In this document: positions 44,041 through 55,500 of the stretch, piece after piece
How the letters are laid out: the number at the start of each line of letters is the position of its first letter
How positions within the stretch are numbered: position 1 is the first letter of the stretch
Assembly (NCBI GenBank): GCA_947498025.1
Contig: CANMJR010000017.1
Span: 1-57,745 of the forward strand
Reading direction: 5' to 3'
Origin: Helicobacteraceae bacterium
GTDB taxonomy: Bacteria > Campylobacterota > Campylobacteria > Campylobacterales > Sulfurimonadaceae
DNA length: 57,745 nt
Position numbers and translations under genes: made by a program
Notes under the pieces: generated by a model
What the model was told of the DNA's origin: nothing
Seen by the model: the letters and a program-made list of their open reading frames with translations, nothing else
The model's database searches: none

Positions 44041-45108
44041 TTACAGTCCGGCAGCTTCTACTATTTTAGCTTGATGGTCTGTAATTAAAGGCTCTATAAT
44101 CTCATCCAAGAGTCCGCCTTGCATAATTTCAGCAAGTCTGTAAAGTGTCAGAGTGATTCTATGGTCACTTATACGATTTTGCGGATAATTATAAGTTCTA
44201 ATTCTTCCGCTTCTGTCACCTGTTCCAACTTGAGAAGCACGGTTTGCACTATCTTTTGCAAGTGCCTCTTGCATTTCAAGGTCATAAAGTCTGGCTTTGA
44301 GAACTTTCATAGCCTTGTCTTTGTTTTTATGTTGGGACTTTTGGTCTTGATTTGTCACGACTATACCTGTCGGCAAGTGCGTAATACGAACAGCAGAGTC
44401 GGTTGTATTAACGCTCTGCCCACCACAACCGCTCGAACGCATAACATCGATTTTTAGGTCATTTTCATTTATCTGAACTTCAACATCTTCAACTTCAGCC
44501 ATAACTGCAACTGTAATTGCAGAGGTGTGAACACGACCTTGTGACTCTGTTGCAGGAACTCTTTGCACGCGGTGCGTTCCGCCCTCGTATTTCAACCTGC
44601 TATAAACCTGATCACCTTTAATAAGTGCTATAACCTCTTTATACCCGCCGGCATCGGATGGCGAAGTACTCATAATCTCGACGCTCCAACCTTTAAGGTC
44701 GGCATAACGAACATAAGCATCAAAAAGATTTCCAACAAAGATTGCAGCTTCATCTCCACCCGCACCGGCACGAAGTTCCACGATAATATTTCTATCATCA
44801 TTTGGGTCTTTTGGCAGAAGTAAAAGTTTTATCTGCTCTTCAATCATCGGAATTTTAGGCTCAAGCTCTTTTAACTCTTCTTTTGCCATGTCAATCATTT
44901 CTGGGTCGCCAAGCATTGCTTTTGCGTCTTTGATTTGATTAATAGTATCTTTATACTCATGCGCTTTTTCAACGATGTGCATAAGTGAAGATTGTTCTTT
45001 TGAGAGAGCTGTCATTCGTTTGATGTCGGAGGTGATGTCAGGAGAACTTAGCAAGTTGCTAAGTTCGTTATAACGATTGATAAACGGTGTAAGTTTATCG
45101 GCTAACAT
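44041..45108 (-). CDS. prfA: Peptide chain release factor 1
   Basis: A 355-residue release factor for UAA and UAG. The GGQ motif sits in [10 protein letters not shown] around residue 225, and the PxT-type codon reader region PATESQG lies before it. The N-terminal coiled coil and C-terminal domain are normal. It follows rpsT by 12 nt on the minus strand, so they likely share a transcript. Confidence 0.95.
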   Translation of the reverse strand: MLADKLTPFINRYNELSNLLSSPDITSDIKRMTALSKEQSSLMHIVEKAHEYKDTINQIKDAKAMLGDPEMIDMAKEELKELEPKIPMIEEQIKLLLLPKDPNDDRNIIVELRAGAGGDEAAIFVGNLFDAYVRYADLKGWSVEIMSTSPSDAGGYKEVIALIKGDQVYSRLKYEGGTHRVQRVPATESQGRVHTSAITVAVMAEVEDVEVQINENDLKIDVMRSSGCGGQSVNTTDSAVRITHLPTGIVVTNQDQKSQHKNKDKAMKVLKARLYDLEMQEALAKDSANRASQVGTGDRSGRIRTYNYPQNRISDHRITLTLYRLAEIMQGGLLDEIIEPLITDHQAKIVEAAGL

Positions 45109-45120
45109 TAATTGTTAACC

Positions 45121-45381
45121 TTAGAGAGCGTTAACAGATTTGTGAAGACGGCTAACTTTTCTTGCTGCAGTAGCTTTTTTTAATATACCTTTGCTAACAA
45201 ATTTGTGAATTTGTTGGTTTGCTAATTTAAATGCTGTTGTAGCTACTTCTTTGTTACCTGCTTCAACTGCAGAAATAACACTTTTTACAATGTTTTTAAG
45301 ACGAGTTCTGTAGAAACGATTTCGTTCTGCACGAACGATAGTCTGGCGAATTCTCTTAATTGATGACTTGTGATTTGCCAT
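45121..45381 (-). CDS. rpsT: Ribosomal protein S20
   Basis: An 86-residue, very basic three-helix protein of the small subunit. The start [14 protein letters not shown] is diagnostic. It is first in an operon with prfA, an arrangement known in other Campylobacterota. It is divergent from glmM across a 145-bp AT-rich region that must hold both promoters. Confidence 0.95.
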   Translation of the reverse strand: MANHKSSIKRIRQTIVRAERNRFYRTRLKNIVKSVISAVEAGNKEVATTAFKLANQQIHKFVSKGILKKATAARKVSRLHKSVNAL

Positions 45382-45526
45382 GTATGAGTCCTTCTCATGA
45401 AATTTAGTGCGGAATACTAGCTTAAAAATAATTAAATTTAAGTTAAAGACAAGCTAAAATGAAAATATCTCATCTTTATTCTATTATTATGTTAAAATAC
45501 AACACCTTAAAAAATGGAAATAAACT

Positions 45527-46867
45527 ATGAAATTATTTGGAACCGATGGTGTACGAGGCGAGGCTGGCTCCTATTTAAGTGCTGAGCTTGCTATGAAAAT
45601 TGCTATGGCGGCCGGAATATACTTTAAAAAGCACTCAACAACTAATAAAATTTTAATAGGCAAGGACACGAGAAGAAGTGGATACATGATAGAAAATGCT
45701 ATCGTAAGCGGTTTGACTGCAATTGGTTACGATGTGATTCAAATAGGTCCCATGCCGACTCCTGCCATAGCTTTTATCACTGTAAATATGCGATGCGATG
45801 CAGGAATCATGATAAGTGCTTCGCACAACTCCTATGAAGATAACGGCATAAAGTTTTTTGACGGATATGGGGATAAACTCTCAAGCGAAGCAGAAGAGGA
45901 GATTGAAGCTATATATAGAGATGCAGAGGCTCTTCAAGATGCACAGGTTACAGCTAAAAAAATCGGTAAAGCTAAAAGAATTGACGATGTAATAGGTCGA
46001 TATATTGTTCAACTCAAAAACTCATTTCCTAGAGAAATCTCACTCAAAGGAATAAGAATAGTTTTGGATGCCGCAAACGGAGCCGGCTATAAAGTAGGTC
46101 CAACCGTATTTGAAGAATTGGGAGCGGATGTGATTGTGCTTCATGATAAACCGGATGGGTTTAATATAAACGAGGCTTGCGGGGCACTTCATACAAAAGA
46201 TCTTTGCGAGGCGGTTGTAAAATTCAGAGCAGATTTAGGTGTTGCGCTTGACGGTGATGCGGATAGACTTGTGGTGGTCGATGAAAAAGGAGAGGTTGTT
46301 GACGGTGACCAGCTTTTGGGTGCTTTGGGTGCGTACATGCATAAGCAGGGCACTTTAAAGGGCGGAGGAATCGTCTCTACCGTTATGAGTAATCAAGCCT
46401 TGGAAGACTTTATGAACACGCAAGGACTAAAACTATTTCGCTCCGATGTAGGCGATAAAAATGTTTTAGAGATTATGAAAAAAGAAAAAATAAACTTTGG
46501 CGGCGAACAGAGCGGACATGTAATAATCAGCGATTATGCAAAAACGGGAGATGGACTTGTGAGCGCTCTACAGACATTAGCTCTTCTGATTAAAACAAAA
46601 CAGCAGGCTTCTAAAGCACTTCGCCCGTTTAAGCTCTATCCGCAAAAACTTGTAAATATAAATGTTAAAGTAAAAAAACCGCTTGAGGCAATAGAGGGTT
46701 TGAATGCAAAGCTCAAAGAGTTAGATGATAATAATATCCGTCATCTCATTCGCTACTCAGGAACAGAAAATAAGCTAAGAATTTTACTGGAGTGTAAAGA
46801 TGCGAAAGTCATGAATTTCCACATGCCCCTCATTGTAGAATTCTTTCAAAAAGCTCTAAATGCGTAA
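45527..46867 (+). CDS. glmM: Phosphoglucosamine mutase GlmM
   Basis: A 446-residue mutase that makes glucosamine-1-phosphate for peptidoglycan and lipopolysaccharide. The phosphoserine is Ser98 in ISASHN, the metal loop is DGDADR near residue 245, and the substrate-binding GGEQSGH and [10 protein letters not shown] motifs are present. It overlaps lspA by 8 nt and starts a plus-strand block glmM-lspA-tig-clpP. Confidence 0.95.
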   Translation: MKLFGTDGVRGEAGSYLSAELAMKIAMAAGIYFKKHSTTNKILIGKDTRRSGYMIENAIVSGLTAIGYDVIQIGPMPTPAIAFITVNMRCDAGIMISASHNSYEDNGIKFFDGYGDKLSSEAEEEIEAIYRDAEALQDAQVTAKKIGKAKRIDDVIGRYIVQLKNSFPREISLKGIRIVLDAANGAGYKVGPTVFEELGADVIVLHDKPDGFNINEACGALHTKDLCEAVVKFRADLGVALDGDADRLVVVDEKGEVVDGDQLLGALGAYMHKQGTLKGGGIVSTVMSNQALEDFMNTQGLKLFRSDVGDKNVLEIMKKEKINFGGEQSGHVIISDYAKTGDGLVSALQTLALLIKTKQQASKALRPFKLYPQKLVNINVKVKKPLEAIEGLNAKLKELDDNNIRHLIRYSGTENKLRILLECKDAKVMNFHMPLIVEFFQKALNA

Positions 46868-47315
46868 CCATACACTTCGCCTTCTTGTGATACTGCTCTT
46901 AGCACTTAGTGGAATTTTTATAATAGACCAGTACATTAAAATGCTTTTTGTGGATGGTTTTAGATATTACACACAGTGCATTGACTTTATTTTGGTTTAC
47001 AACAAAGGTGTTGCATTTTCTATGCTCTCTTTTTTGGATGAGTCTCTAAAATATATACAATTAGTAATGGTAGGCGGGATTTTAATCTACATGGTTTACT
47101 TGCAAAAAATTTGTTATGCACTTCCGGCCGGAGTTATGTTGGGGGGCGCATTTTCAAATATATACGACAGATTTATTCATGGCGGAGTTGTTGATATGGT
47201 CTATTGGCACTGCGGATTTAATTTTGCGGTGTTTAACTTTGCCGATGTAATGATTGATGTAGCAGTTGCTTGGATACTTTTGCTGAATTTTAAACCAAAC
47301 CTGTGTAAAAGCTAA
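46860..47315 (+). CDS. lspA: Lipoprotein signal peptidase LspA
   Basis: A 151-residue membrane aspartyl protease with four helices. The catalytic motifs are NIYDR and FNFADV, each giving one Asp. It cleaves prolipoprotein signal peptides. The start ATG lies inside the glmM end, an 8-nt overlap. Confidence 0.93.
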   Translation: MRNHTLRLLVILLLALSGIFIIDQYIKMLFVDGFRYYTQCIDFILVYNKGVAFSMLSFLDESLKYIQLVMVGGILIYMVYLQKICYALPAGVMLGGAFSNIYDRFIHGGVVDMVYWHCGFNFAVFNFADVMIDVAVAWILLLNFKPNLCKS

Positions 47316-47384
47316 TTAAAAGCACTTTTTTGGTAATATTGCCAAAAATAATAGTTAAAATTAAAAACTGACTAAAGGAAATTG

Positions 47385-48686
47385 ATGGAAATCAAATCAA
47401 ACAAAATCAACAGTGCGAATGCTGAGATTAAAGCTACAATCTCAATGGATGAAGTGAATGCAAATGTAGACAAAATCGCTAAAAGCCTAACAAAAACTGC
47501 TAAAATAGCCGGTTTTCGCAAGGGAAAAGTTCCGATGGCTACTGTTAAAAAACAGTATGGTGAAAGATTAGTTCAAGATGCTGAAGCGGAAGCTCTTCGT
47601 GATGTTTTAAGCAAAGGTTTAGAGGAGATGGGTATCTCTAACGACTCCTTAATCGGTGAGCCGACTATCTCCGTATTTGACAAAAGTGCCGATAAAATTG
47701 ATGTGACTGTAAAAATTGCTATGCGTCCTGTTATTGAGATGGGCGACTATGCGGCATTAGTGAAAGAGTTTGATAAACCAGCTGTAAGTGATGCAGATAT
47801 TGATGAGAGAATCAAAAGCTTAGCTGAGTCTCAAGCTCCACTTGTTGATATTGCAGAAAATCGTGCAACGGTAGATGGAGATACTGCTGTAATCGACTTT
47901 GAAGGTTCAGTTGACGGCAAGCTTTTTGATGGCGGCACAGCAAAAGATTTCGCTCTTCGCTTAGGTTCCGGTCAATTTATTCCAGGCTTTGAAGAACAAG
48001 TTATCGGCATGAAAAAAGAAGAAGAGAAAGTTGTAAAGGTTACATTCCCTCAAAATTACGGCGGCAAAGAGTTAGCCGGTAAAGATGCTGAGTTTAAGGT
48101 AAAAGTAAACGGGATTAAAACAAAAGAAGCCGTAACTATTGATGATGAACTAGCTAAAAAAATGCTTCCGGGCGAAGAAGATGCAACTTTAGAAAAACTA
48201 AGAGCTTTGGTAAAAACTCAAATTGAAAATGAAGAGTTGTCAAAACTCTATAATGACGAGCTCAAACCTGCCCTTTTAGAGCTATTTGTTGAAACTTTTA
48301 CATTCGATTTACCGGAGTTTGTTGTTGAACAAGAGATAGATATGGCTCTCAACAAAAAAGCCGGCACAATGAGCGAAGATGAAATTGAAGAAGTTCGTAA
48401 TAGTGAAGAAAAACTCAATGCACTTCGTGACACCTTCCGTGAAGATGCGCTAAGAAGCGTAAAAGCTACATTTATTATAGACGCTCTGGCGCAAGCAGAA
48501 AAAGTAAAAGTACATGAGCAAGAAGTTATGCAAACTATCTACTATGAAGCAATGCAGATGGGTCAAGACCCTCAACAAGCGTATGAGCATTACAAAAAAG
48601 CCGGATATATCCCTGCTATTCAGATGTCAATGGTAGAAGACAGAGTTTTATCAGGACTTCTAAATCCAAAGATGAAAGAGGCGTAA
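47385..48686 (+). CDS. tig: Trigger factor
   Basis: A 433-residue ribosome-bound chaperone. The ribosome-binding loop is GFRKGKVPM (around residue 44), the FKBP-type isomerase domain spans about 150-235 ([16 protein letters not shown]), and a long helical C-terminal domain follows. The ATG at 47385 has AAAGGA five nt upstream; a TTG one codon earlier is in the same frame. It precedes clpP by 4 nt, the usual tig-clpP pairing. Confidence 0.95.
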   Translation: MEIKSNKINSANAEIKATISMDEVNANVDKIAKSLTKTAKIAGFRKGKVPMATVKKQYGERLVQDAEAEALRDVLSKGLEEMGISNDSLIGEPTISVFDKSADKIDVTVKIAMRPVIEMGDYAALVKEFDKPAVSDADIDERIKSLAESQAPLVDIAENRATVDGDTAVIDFEGSVDGKLFDGGTAKDFALRLGSGQFIPGFEEQVIGMKKEEEKVVKVTFPQNYGGKELAGKDAEFKVKVNGIKTKEAVTIDDELAKKMLPGEEDATLEKLRALVKTQIENEELSKLYNDELKPALLELFVETFTFDLPEFVVEQEIDMALNKKAGTMSEDEIEEVRNSEEKLNALRDTFREDALRSVKATFIIDALAQAEKVKVHEQEVMQTIYYEAMQMGQDPQQAYEHYKKAGYIPAIQMSMVEDRVLSGLLNPKMKEA

Positions 48687-48690
48687 GGAT

Positions 48691-49281
48691 ATGAGCTATA
48701 TTCCTTATGTAGTAGAAAAGACGGGACGCGGAGAACGCTCTTATGACATCTACTCTCGTCTTTTAAAAGATAGAATTGTAATGCTAAGCGGGGAGGTAAA
48801 CGACTCCGTTGCCTCTTCCATAGTTGCACAGTTTCTTTTTCTTGAAGCTGAAGATCCGGAGAAAGATATTTACTTCTACATCAACTCTCCAGGCGGAGTT
48901 GTAACAGCAGGAATGGCAATATATGACACAATGAACTATATTCGTCCGAATGTTGCAACTATCTGTATTGGGCAAGCTGCCTCGATGGGTGCTTTTTTGC
49001 TTTGTAGTGGGCATAAGGGCAAAAGATATGCTCTTCCACATGCAAGAATCATGATACACCAACCACTAGGCGGTGCTAGAGGTCAAGCTACAGATATTGC
49101 AATTCAGGCAAAAGAGATTCTTCGAATGAAAGCGGAACTGAATGAATTGATTGCAAAAAATACAGGACAAAGCGTTGAGACTATAGAAAAAGATACAGAT
49201 CGTGATAATTTTATGAGTGCTAGCGAGGCTCTTGATTATGGCATGATTGATGAAGTTCTAGTTAAAAACGAAAAAGAGTAG
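48691..49281 (+). CDS. clpP: ATP-dependent Clp protease proteolytic subunit
   Basis: A 196-residue serine protease forming a 14-mer chamber. The triad is Ser98 in GQAASMG, His123 in MIHQPLGG, and the Asp in the DRDNFMSA segment. The opening [14 protein letters not shown] is standard. It follows tig, and the partner ClpX is not adjacent. The next gene starts 9 nt later. Confidence 0.96.
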   Translation: MSYIPYVVEKTGRGERSYDIYSRLLKDRIVMLSGEVNDSVASSIVAQFLFLEAEDPEKDIYFYINSPGGVVTAGMAIYDTMNYIRPNVATICIGQAASMGAFLLCSGHKGKRYALPHARIMIHQPLGGARGQATDIAIQAKEILRMKAELNELIAKNTGQSVETIEKDTDRDNFMSASEALDYGMIDEVLVKNEKE

Positions 49282-49290
49282 GAGGATACT

Positions 49291-50346
49291 ATGTCAGGAA
49301 CATTAAGAAGTAGAAATCGTCGTGAGATTGGCGGTGATAGCGATTCTGCTCTTGGGATGGAAGAACCGACGAGCGATATAGAGATATATGCAAAAGAGGT
49401 TCTAAGCGCTCTTATTAATGATAACCTGCCTCCTACTCCAGATAATTTTTCACTCTATTTTGACAGGCTCTTGGAAAAAAAAAGTGAAAGTGTTCGTAAA
49501 CAGATAGTTTCAATGCTAGAACTTGAAGAGGATAATGATGGCGAAAAAACCATCATACTTGAGCAGAGCCTTAAACAAGGATTTTCTTCAATAAAGAATA
49601 TTTTGGCTATAACGGCAAGTTTATACAAGAATATGGCTTTAATGACGAAAATTCTTGATAAAAGAAAAGATGAGCTAAAACAAGGCAATGATGTTCATTC
49701 AGTAGCCGGAATTGTCGGTGTTTTAGAGGGTGATATATCTAAATTAAACACCATATTGTCAAAACAGAGCACACAGCTGAAAGAGCTTTATGATGAAACA
49801 GCGACAGTCGTAAAAAGCGTAGAGAATGAGACTATATTTGATAACAAGTTTGGAGTCTATAATAAAAGATACCTTTTGACAAAAATTGCCGGTGAAATAG
49901 GTTTAATCAAGCAGTTTAACCACAAAAGCTCTCTTATTATGATAGAACTTGACCGTAATCTTCAAGAGAGCGTAAACAATGAAAAAGCAATTGTGCTTAT
50001 GACAAGAACAATTGCCAGACTTTTGCTGAAAACCTCAAGAAGAAGCGATGTAGTTGCACACTATGGTAATGGAATATTTTCGATGTTGCTAAAACACACC
50101 GATATAGCGAGTGCAAAACATGCCAGCGGAAGACTCTGTGATCTGGTCTCCAACAGCAACTTCTTCCTAGCTGACCGAGAAATTCAACTAAAGATTGCTA
50201 TCGGCATTACTAATGTTGCTCCGGAAAACTCCGTTGAAGAGACAATAGTAAGTGCGATGAGCGGAATTGAAAAAGCATACACGGAAGAAAATGTAGATTA
50301 TGCAGTTGTAACAAGAGGTGACGAGACACCAGAAGAAAAAGAGTAA
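49291..50346 (+). CDS. Degenerate GGDEF protein with intact I-site, probable c-di-GMP receptor
   Basis: A 351-residue cytoplasmic protein. The first 165 residues are helical and unassigned (Arg-rich start, acidic patches), then a GGDEF fold spans about 183-345. The active-site motif is GNGIF at 259-263 instead of GGDEF, and the metal Asp of the DxDxFK strand is changed (IELDRN). The inhibitory site R250-x2-D253 is kept exactly five residues before it. This pattern is known from proteins that bind c-di-GMP but do not make it. It lies between clpP and def in the same direction, with 9- and 4-nt gaps, so it may link c-di-GMP to protein turnover or simply hitchhike. Confidence 0.8.
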   Translation: MSGTLRSRNRREIGGDSDSALGMEEPTSDIEIYAKEVLSALINDNLPPTPDNFSLYFDRLLEKKSESVRKQIVSMLELEEDNDGEKTIILEQSLKQGFSSIKNILAITASLYKNMALMTKILDKRKDELKQGNDVHSVAGIVGVLEGDISKLNTILSKQSTQLKELYDETATVVKSVENETIFDNKFGVYNKRYLLTKIAGEIGLIKQFNHKSSLIMIELDRNLQESVNNEKAIVLMTRTIARLLLKTSRRSDVVAHYGNGIFSMLLKHTDIASAKHASGRLCDLVSNSNFFLADREIQLKIAIGITNVAPENSVEETIVSAMSGIEKAYTEENVDYAVVTRGDETPEEKE

Positions 50347-50350
50347 TCCA

Positions 50351-50872
50351 ATGAATTTGAGCATAGTAGAATATCCTGATAAAAAACTGCGAGAGAAATC
50401 TTTTAAAGTTGAAAAATTTGATGAAAGTTTGCATAAGCTTTTAGATGCGATGCACCATATGATGATTAAAACAAATGGCATAGGGCTCGCTGCCATTCAA
50501 GTAGCACATGCTAAACAAGTTCTTATTTTGAATATTCCTGATGAAGATGGTGAACAGCCTATAGAGAATCTTATAGAGATGGTTAATCCGATTCTTGTCT
50601 ATAAAGAGGGTGAAACTATCTATCAAGAAGGCTGTCTGAGTGTTCCTAGTTTTTATGAAGATGTTACACGCTATGAAAATGTTACGGTTCACTATCAAGA
50701 TAGAGATGGAAATACAAAGACATTAGAGGCAACAGGGCTTTTAAGTATTGCTATTCAGCATGAGATGGATCACTTAGTTGGTGTTTTATTTATTGATAAA
50801 TTATCTTATGCGCGAAGAAAAAAGTTTGAAAAAGAGTTCAAGCGCGTTCAAAAAGAGAAAAAAGGCTCTTAA
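50351..50872 (+). CDS. def: Peptide deformylase
   Basis: A 173-residue metalloenzyme that removes the formyl group from new proteins. Motifs are GIGLAAIQV, EGCLSVP with the metal Cys, and QHEMDHLVG with two His ligands and the catalytic Glu. The start MNLSIVEYPDKKLR at 50351 is standard; the frame opens at 50318 inside the previous gene. It is 4 nt after that gene. Confidence 0.95.
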   Translation: MNLSIVEYPDKKLREKSFKVEKFDESLHKLLDAMHHMMIKTNGIGLAAIQVAHAKQVLILNIPDEDGEQPIENLIEMVNPILVYKEGETIYQEGCLSVPSFYEDVTRYENVTVHYQDRDGNTKTLEATGLLSIAIQHEMDHLVGVLFIDKLSYARRKKFEKEFKRVQKEKKGS

Positions 50873-50951
50873 AATATGACAGATTGTCATATTTATTGAT
50901 AGAACCAATTAAAATGCTACTATCATACTAACTAAAATAGAGGTTAGTATT

Positions 50952-52460
50952 ATGAAAGTTGTTTTTTGCGCCACATACGAAGGGATTGATGCTAAAGTTG
51001 TTCAAGTTGAATCCACGCTTACAAAAGGTCTTCCCTCTTTTTCTATTGTCGGTATGGCATCTGCATCTATTACCGAAGCAAAAGAGAGAGTAAAATCTGC
51101 ACTTTTAAGTAATGAGTTCTCCTTTCCGCCAAAACGGATAACAATCAATTTAGCCCCGAGTGATGTCAAAAAAGAAGGCTCTCAATTTGACCTCAGCATA
51201 GCTCTTATGATAGCACTTGATTATTTGGAGAGTGATTTTAGTCAATGGTTTGTTTTTGGTGAACTTGGGCTTGATGGAAATGTAAAAGAGAATTTACAAC
51301 TTTATCCACTTCTATTGTCTCTTGCAAATCAAAAACTTATTAAAAAAGCAATAGTTCCACATGCCGCACTTTTGAAGCTTTCCAAAATACCAAATGTTGA
51401 ATTTTACGGTGTTCATGATTTAAACGAAGCGATAGAACTTTTAAAAAATCATGAAAATGCCACTCCAAGCATAGAACAAAGTGATATCGCGTATCCATTT
51501 TATGAAATCAATGGTGAAAAATATTACTATACCAAAGAGTATGATGATGACTTTTTAGATGTAAAAGGGCAAGAAGTTGCCAAAAGAGCAGCCCTAATCA
51601 GTGCAGCGGGGTTTCATAATATCCTCTTTGAAGGAAGCCCTGGGTGTGGAAAGAGTATGATAGCCAAACGAGTTCGGTACATTCTCCCACCTATGAATAT
51701 CAATGAAATTCTTGACATCGCGAAACTAGATGCTCTCCAAGCTAAAGAACCACTCTTTAAACCCCATAGAAATCTAAGACATCCTCATCATACTTCCACT
51801 TTAGCAAGTGTCTTTGGCGGTGGCTCGCATCGTGCAATGATTGGCGAAGTGGGACTTGCCAATGGCGGAATTCTGTTTTTTGACGAACTTCCGCACTTCT
51901 CAAAGAATATTTTAGAGGCTCTAAGAGAACCTATGCAAGACAATAAAATACGCATATCAAGAGTAAATTCAAAAGTAGAATATCCGAGTGATTTTTTATT
52001 TATTGGAGCGATGAATCCCTGTCCATGTGGAAATCTTCTCAATGAAAAGTTAGAGTGCAGATGCAGTGATTTGGAGATACAAAGATACAAAAACAAACTC
52101 TCCGACCCATTTCTTGATAGGATTGATTTAACAGTAGTGATGCAGAGTGCAAACGCTGATGACACTCCGAGTTTTAGTTCAAAAGAGTTTCATAAAAAAG
52201 TGGTAGAAGTGCATATATTTTCTAAAAATCGAGGGCAAAATAGTTTTAATGCAAAGCTAAGTGACAACGAAATAGAGAAGTTTTGTCTATTGAGTGAGGA
52301 AGCAAAAGCAACTTTAGATATGGCGATAAGCAGATTTACTCTCTCTTTTAGGGCTATAAAAAAGATGCAAAAAGTAAGTCGTACCATCGCTGATTTGGAG
52401 AGTTGTGAGATTATACAAAAAGCACATATTTTAGAGGCTTTGAGTTATAGAAGAAGATAA
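50952..52460 (+). CDS. comM: YifB/ComM family AAA ATPase
   Basis: A 502-residue protein of the Mg-chelatase-like ComM family. An N-terminal Lon-like domain (SLPSFSIVGMAS, LAPSDVKKEGSQFDL) precedes an AAA domain with Walker A GSPGCGKS (about 230) and Walker B ILFFDELPHF. A Cys cluster, CPCGN and CRC, is typical. ComM helicases aid branch migration in natural transformation and are conserved beyond competent species. It is monocistronic and followed by a repeat copy. Confidence 0.92.
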   Translation: MKVVFCATYEGIDAKVVQVESTLTKGLPSFSIVGMASASITEAKERVKSALLSNEFSFPPKRITINLAPSDVKKEGSQFDLSIALMIALDYLESDFSQWFVFGELGLDGNVKENLQLYPLLLSLANQKLIKKAIVPHAALLKLSKIPNVEFYGVHDLNEAIELLKNHENATPSIEQSDIAYPFYEINGEKYYYTKEYDDDFLDVKGQEVAKRAALISAAGFHNILFEGSPGCGKSMIAKRVRYILPPMNINEILDIAKLDALQAKEPLFKPHRNLRHPHHTSTLASVFGGGSHRAMIGEVGLANGGILFFDELPHFSKNILEALREPMQDNKIRISRVNSKVEYPSDFLFIGAMNPCPCGNLLNEKLECRCSDLEIQRYKNKLSDPFLDRIDLTVVMQSANADDTPSFSSKEFHKKVVEVHIFSKNRGQNSFNAKLSDNEIEKFCLLSEEAKATLDMAISRFTLSFRAIKKMQKVSRTIADLESCEIIQKAHILEALSYRRR

Positions 52461-52490
52461 TATTTCCACATGTGCCCGAGCAAAGCGACA
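52461..52490. repeat. Intergenic repeat, copy 2
   Basis: Starts with TATTTCCACATGTGCCCGAG and matches 43957-43986 at about 26 of 29 positions; the two copies then diverge. It lies directly after the comM stop. The 130-bp gap to metH also holds CTAAC-TGGC-GTTAG and a TGCCAAG hairpin, and no gene. Confidence 0.55.
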
Positions 52491-52552
52491 ACTAGCCTAA
52501 CTGGCGTTAGACCATGTGAGCAACTAAATTACGAATCGGCATGCCCTTGAGG

Positions 52553-52574
52553 TGCCAAGATAATAAGCTTGGCA
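52553..52574. terminator. Hairpin between comM and metH ends
   Basis: A 7-bp inverted repeat, TGCCAAG (52553-52559) and CTTGGCA (52568-52574), with an 8-nt loop. It lies 17 bp past the metH stop and could terminate that minus-strand transcript. Confidence 0.45.
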
Positions 52575-52590
52575 TATAAGTTAGAACTAT

Positions 52591-55500
52591 TTACACATTA
52601 TAATAAGTAGCATTTGGATGATACACAACCAAAGCACTTGTGGACTGCTCAGGATGAATCTGGAAAGTTTCACTCAGTTCTATGCCAAACTCTTCGGGTT
52701 TGAGTAGGTCAAAAAGTGGACGATTGAGTTCTAAATCCGGACATGCGGCATAGCCAAATGAGTATCTTGCACCTTGATATCTGTTCATTTGAACATCGCC
52801 GAGTTTGCTTCCCTCATTTTGGCTTATGTTTAAATCGAGTCGGATTTGCTTATGCACCATTTCGGCTAATGCTTCTGCTAGTTCCACCCCAAGACCGTGA
52901 AACTGATAGTACTCCGTGTAGTTTCCACTCTCATAAATCTCTCTTTCCACTTCGCTTAGTTTTGCTCCCGCACTTACACAAGTGAGCGCTAGAACATCGT
53001 GTCTCTCCGAGTGAAAAAAGTCACTCAAAGCACGATGTGGAGCTTTACTTTGTCGTGGAAAAGTAAATATTGTTTTCGCTCTTCCTATAACATTTTTGAG
53101 TGGCTCATGGTTGATTTCATCTGACGCATTGTACCCTTCACTCTCATCAAAAATAAGCAGAGTGTTGTCATCACTTCGACATGGCCAATAGCCATAAACG
53201 ATGGTCGGGTCAAAGAGATTTTCATCCAAAAATCTTTTTTTCAGTTTCTCATACGCAGGGTAAACAACCTCATCCATTTGCTTTTTATACGCCTCTTTTG
53301 TCATCCCTTTGGAGCTGTATCCCCAACGCGATTTAAAGAGAATTTTGTGATTCACCCACTCAAATGCCAACTCTTTTTGTGCACGGGTGAGCTTCATCTC
53401 TCTTCTTCCCCAAAATGGCGGAGTAGGAACTTTTACATCACGGCTTGGCATGTGGAGTTCATGAAATGGCGGGATGATTACCTCTTTCTTCTCTCTGACA
53501 ACTTTTTCTTCGTCGTCCTTACCATGTAAGTTGGTATCAAGATTTCCTTTTTCAATTCTACTCATTGCAGTCACGCCATCAAAAGCATCTTTGCAGTAAA
53601 AAATCGGTCCATCATAAAAAGGTCGGCAAAAATCATCTATAAACGACCTCGTAAGTGCTGCTCCACCCAAAAGCACGGGGATACTGATTCCCTCAGCTTT
53701 AAGAGCTTCAAGGTTTTCTTTCATCACTTGTGTTGATTTTACCAAAAGTCCGCTCATCCCCAAGGCACTTGCATTGGACTCTTTGAGGGTTTTTACAAAG
53801 TTTTCTAAATCTACTTTTATCCCAAGATTTATAACTTTAAAGCCATTATTTGAGAGGATAATATCGACAAGATTTTTACCCACATCATGCACATCGCCTT
53901 TGACTGTTCCCAGAATCAAGGTTGTATCCACGGCTTTGTCTATCTTCGGCAGATAGGGGTTGAGATAATCCACCGTTTTTTTCATGGTCTCCGCACTCTG
54001 AAGCACAAAGGGGAGTTGCATCTGCCCTGAGCCGAAAAGCTCACCCACGACTTTCATCGCATCAATCAAAATCTCATTCACTATTTTCTCAGGTGCAATT
54101 GTTTTTCGCGCCTCTTCTACGAGGGGAATCATCCTCTCTTTATCGCCGTCCATAAGAAGTTTTGCGATTTTTTGCGCATCATTCATCGCCAAGTACGCGG
54201 CATCCTCAACAGCATTATCCACCGCTTCTTTGGTACTAAAATGCTCTATAAAAGTAAAAAGTGCCTCGCCATTTGGTTTGCGGTTAAAAATCAAATCATC
54301 ACATAATTCTTGGTCTTCTTTGCTGATTTTATTTAAGGGAATAATGTGTTGCACATTGATAATAACGCTCGTAAGTCCCGCTTCAATACAGTGATTTAAA
54401 AACATTGAGTTGAGATACGGTCGTGCATCTTTATCTAGTCCAAAAGAGATGTTTGAAAGCCCTAAAACTGCACCCACTTCTGGATGTCTTTTTCGTAGTT
54501 CTCGTATGGCTTCAATAGTGTTAATCCCCGCATCACGGTACTCTTCATCGCCGCTTCCAAGAGTAAAGGTGAGCAAGTCAAAAACCAAATCTTCCGGGTT
54601 TATCCCATGCTTTTTTGTAGCAAGGTCGTAAATTCGCTCCGCAATCTCTATTTTTCTCTCAACTGTTTTTGCCATTCCGATTTCATCTATGGTCAGACAA
54701 ACTAAAGCCGCACCATATTTTTTGGCGAGTTGACAAACCGTGTCAAACTTTTCTATCCCGTCTTCAAGGTTCACAGAGTTGATAATAGGTTTGCCACCGA
54801 TAAGTTTGAGTGCCTCTTCAAGTGCCGGAGTTTGCGTAGAATCGGGCATAAGAGGAAGAGCCAATTTTTGAGCGTAGAGGCTCATAACAGAGTTCATATC
54901 TTTTGTTTCATCGCGTCCGGCAAAACCAACACTCACATCCAAAACATGTGCGCCAACACGGACTTGCTGTTGTCCAACGCTCAAAGTTCCCTCATAATCT
55001 TCCGCCAAAAGAAGTTCTCTAAAAGCTTTTGAACCCGTGGCATTGCTTCGCTCTCCGATGAGAAGAGGGGCTGGTTCTTGCATAAGCGGTACGGTTGAAA
55101 AAAGGGAAGCAAGAGAGTTTGCCTGAGTTCCACATGCCACCTTTGGAGTTTTATTACTCACACGATTGACTAATGCACGGATGTGTTGCGGTGTTGTTCC
55201 GCAACATCCGCCTAGAAAACTCACACCGCTAAAGTCTAAAAATGCCTCCTGTTTGTCAGCAAACTCTTCGGGTGCCATCGGATAATAGGTGTAACCGCCG
55301 CGATTTTGAGGAAGCCCTGCATTTGCATGTACACTTATGGGTTTGCCCCAAAGTTCACTGAGGGTCTTGACATGTTTAAGAACCTGCTCTGGACCTGTCC
55401 CGCAGTTAAAGCCGAGGCTTAAAATATCAAAAGGCTCTAAAATGGTCGCGATAGTTCCTGCATCCGTTCCGATAAGCATCGTTCCACTAAGCTCTATTGT

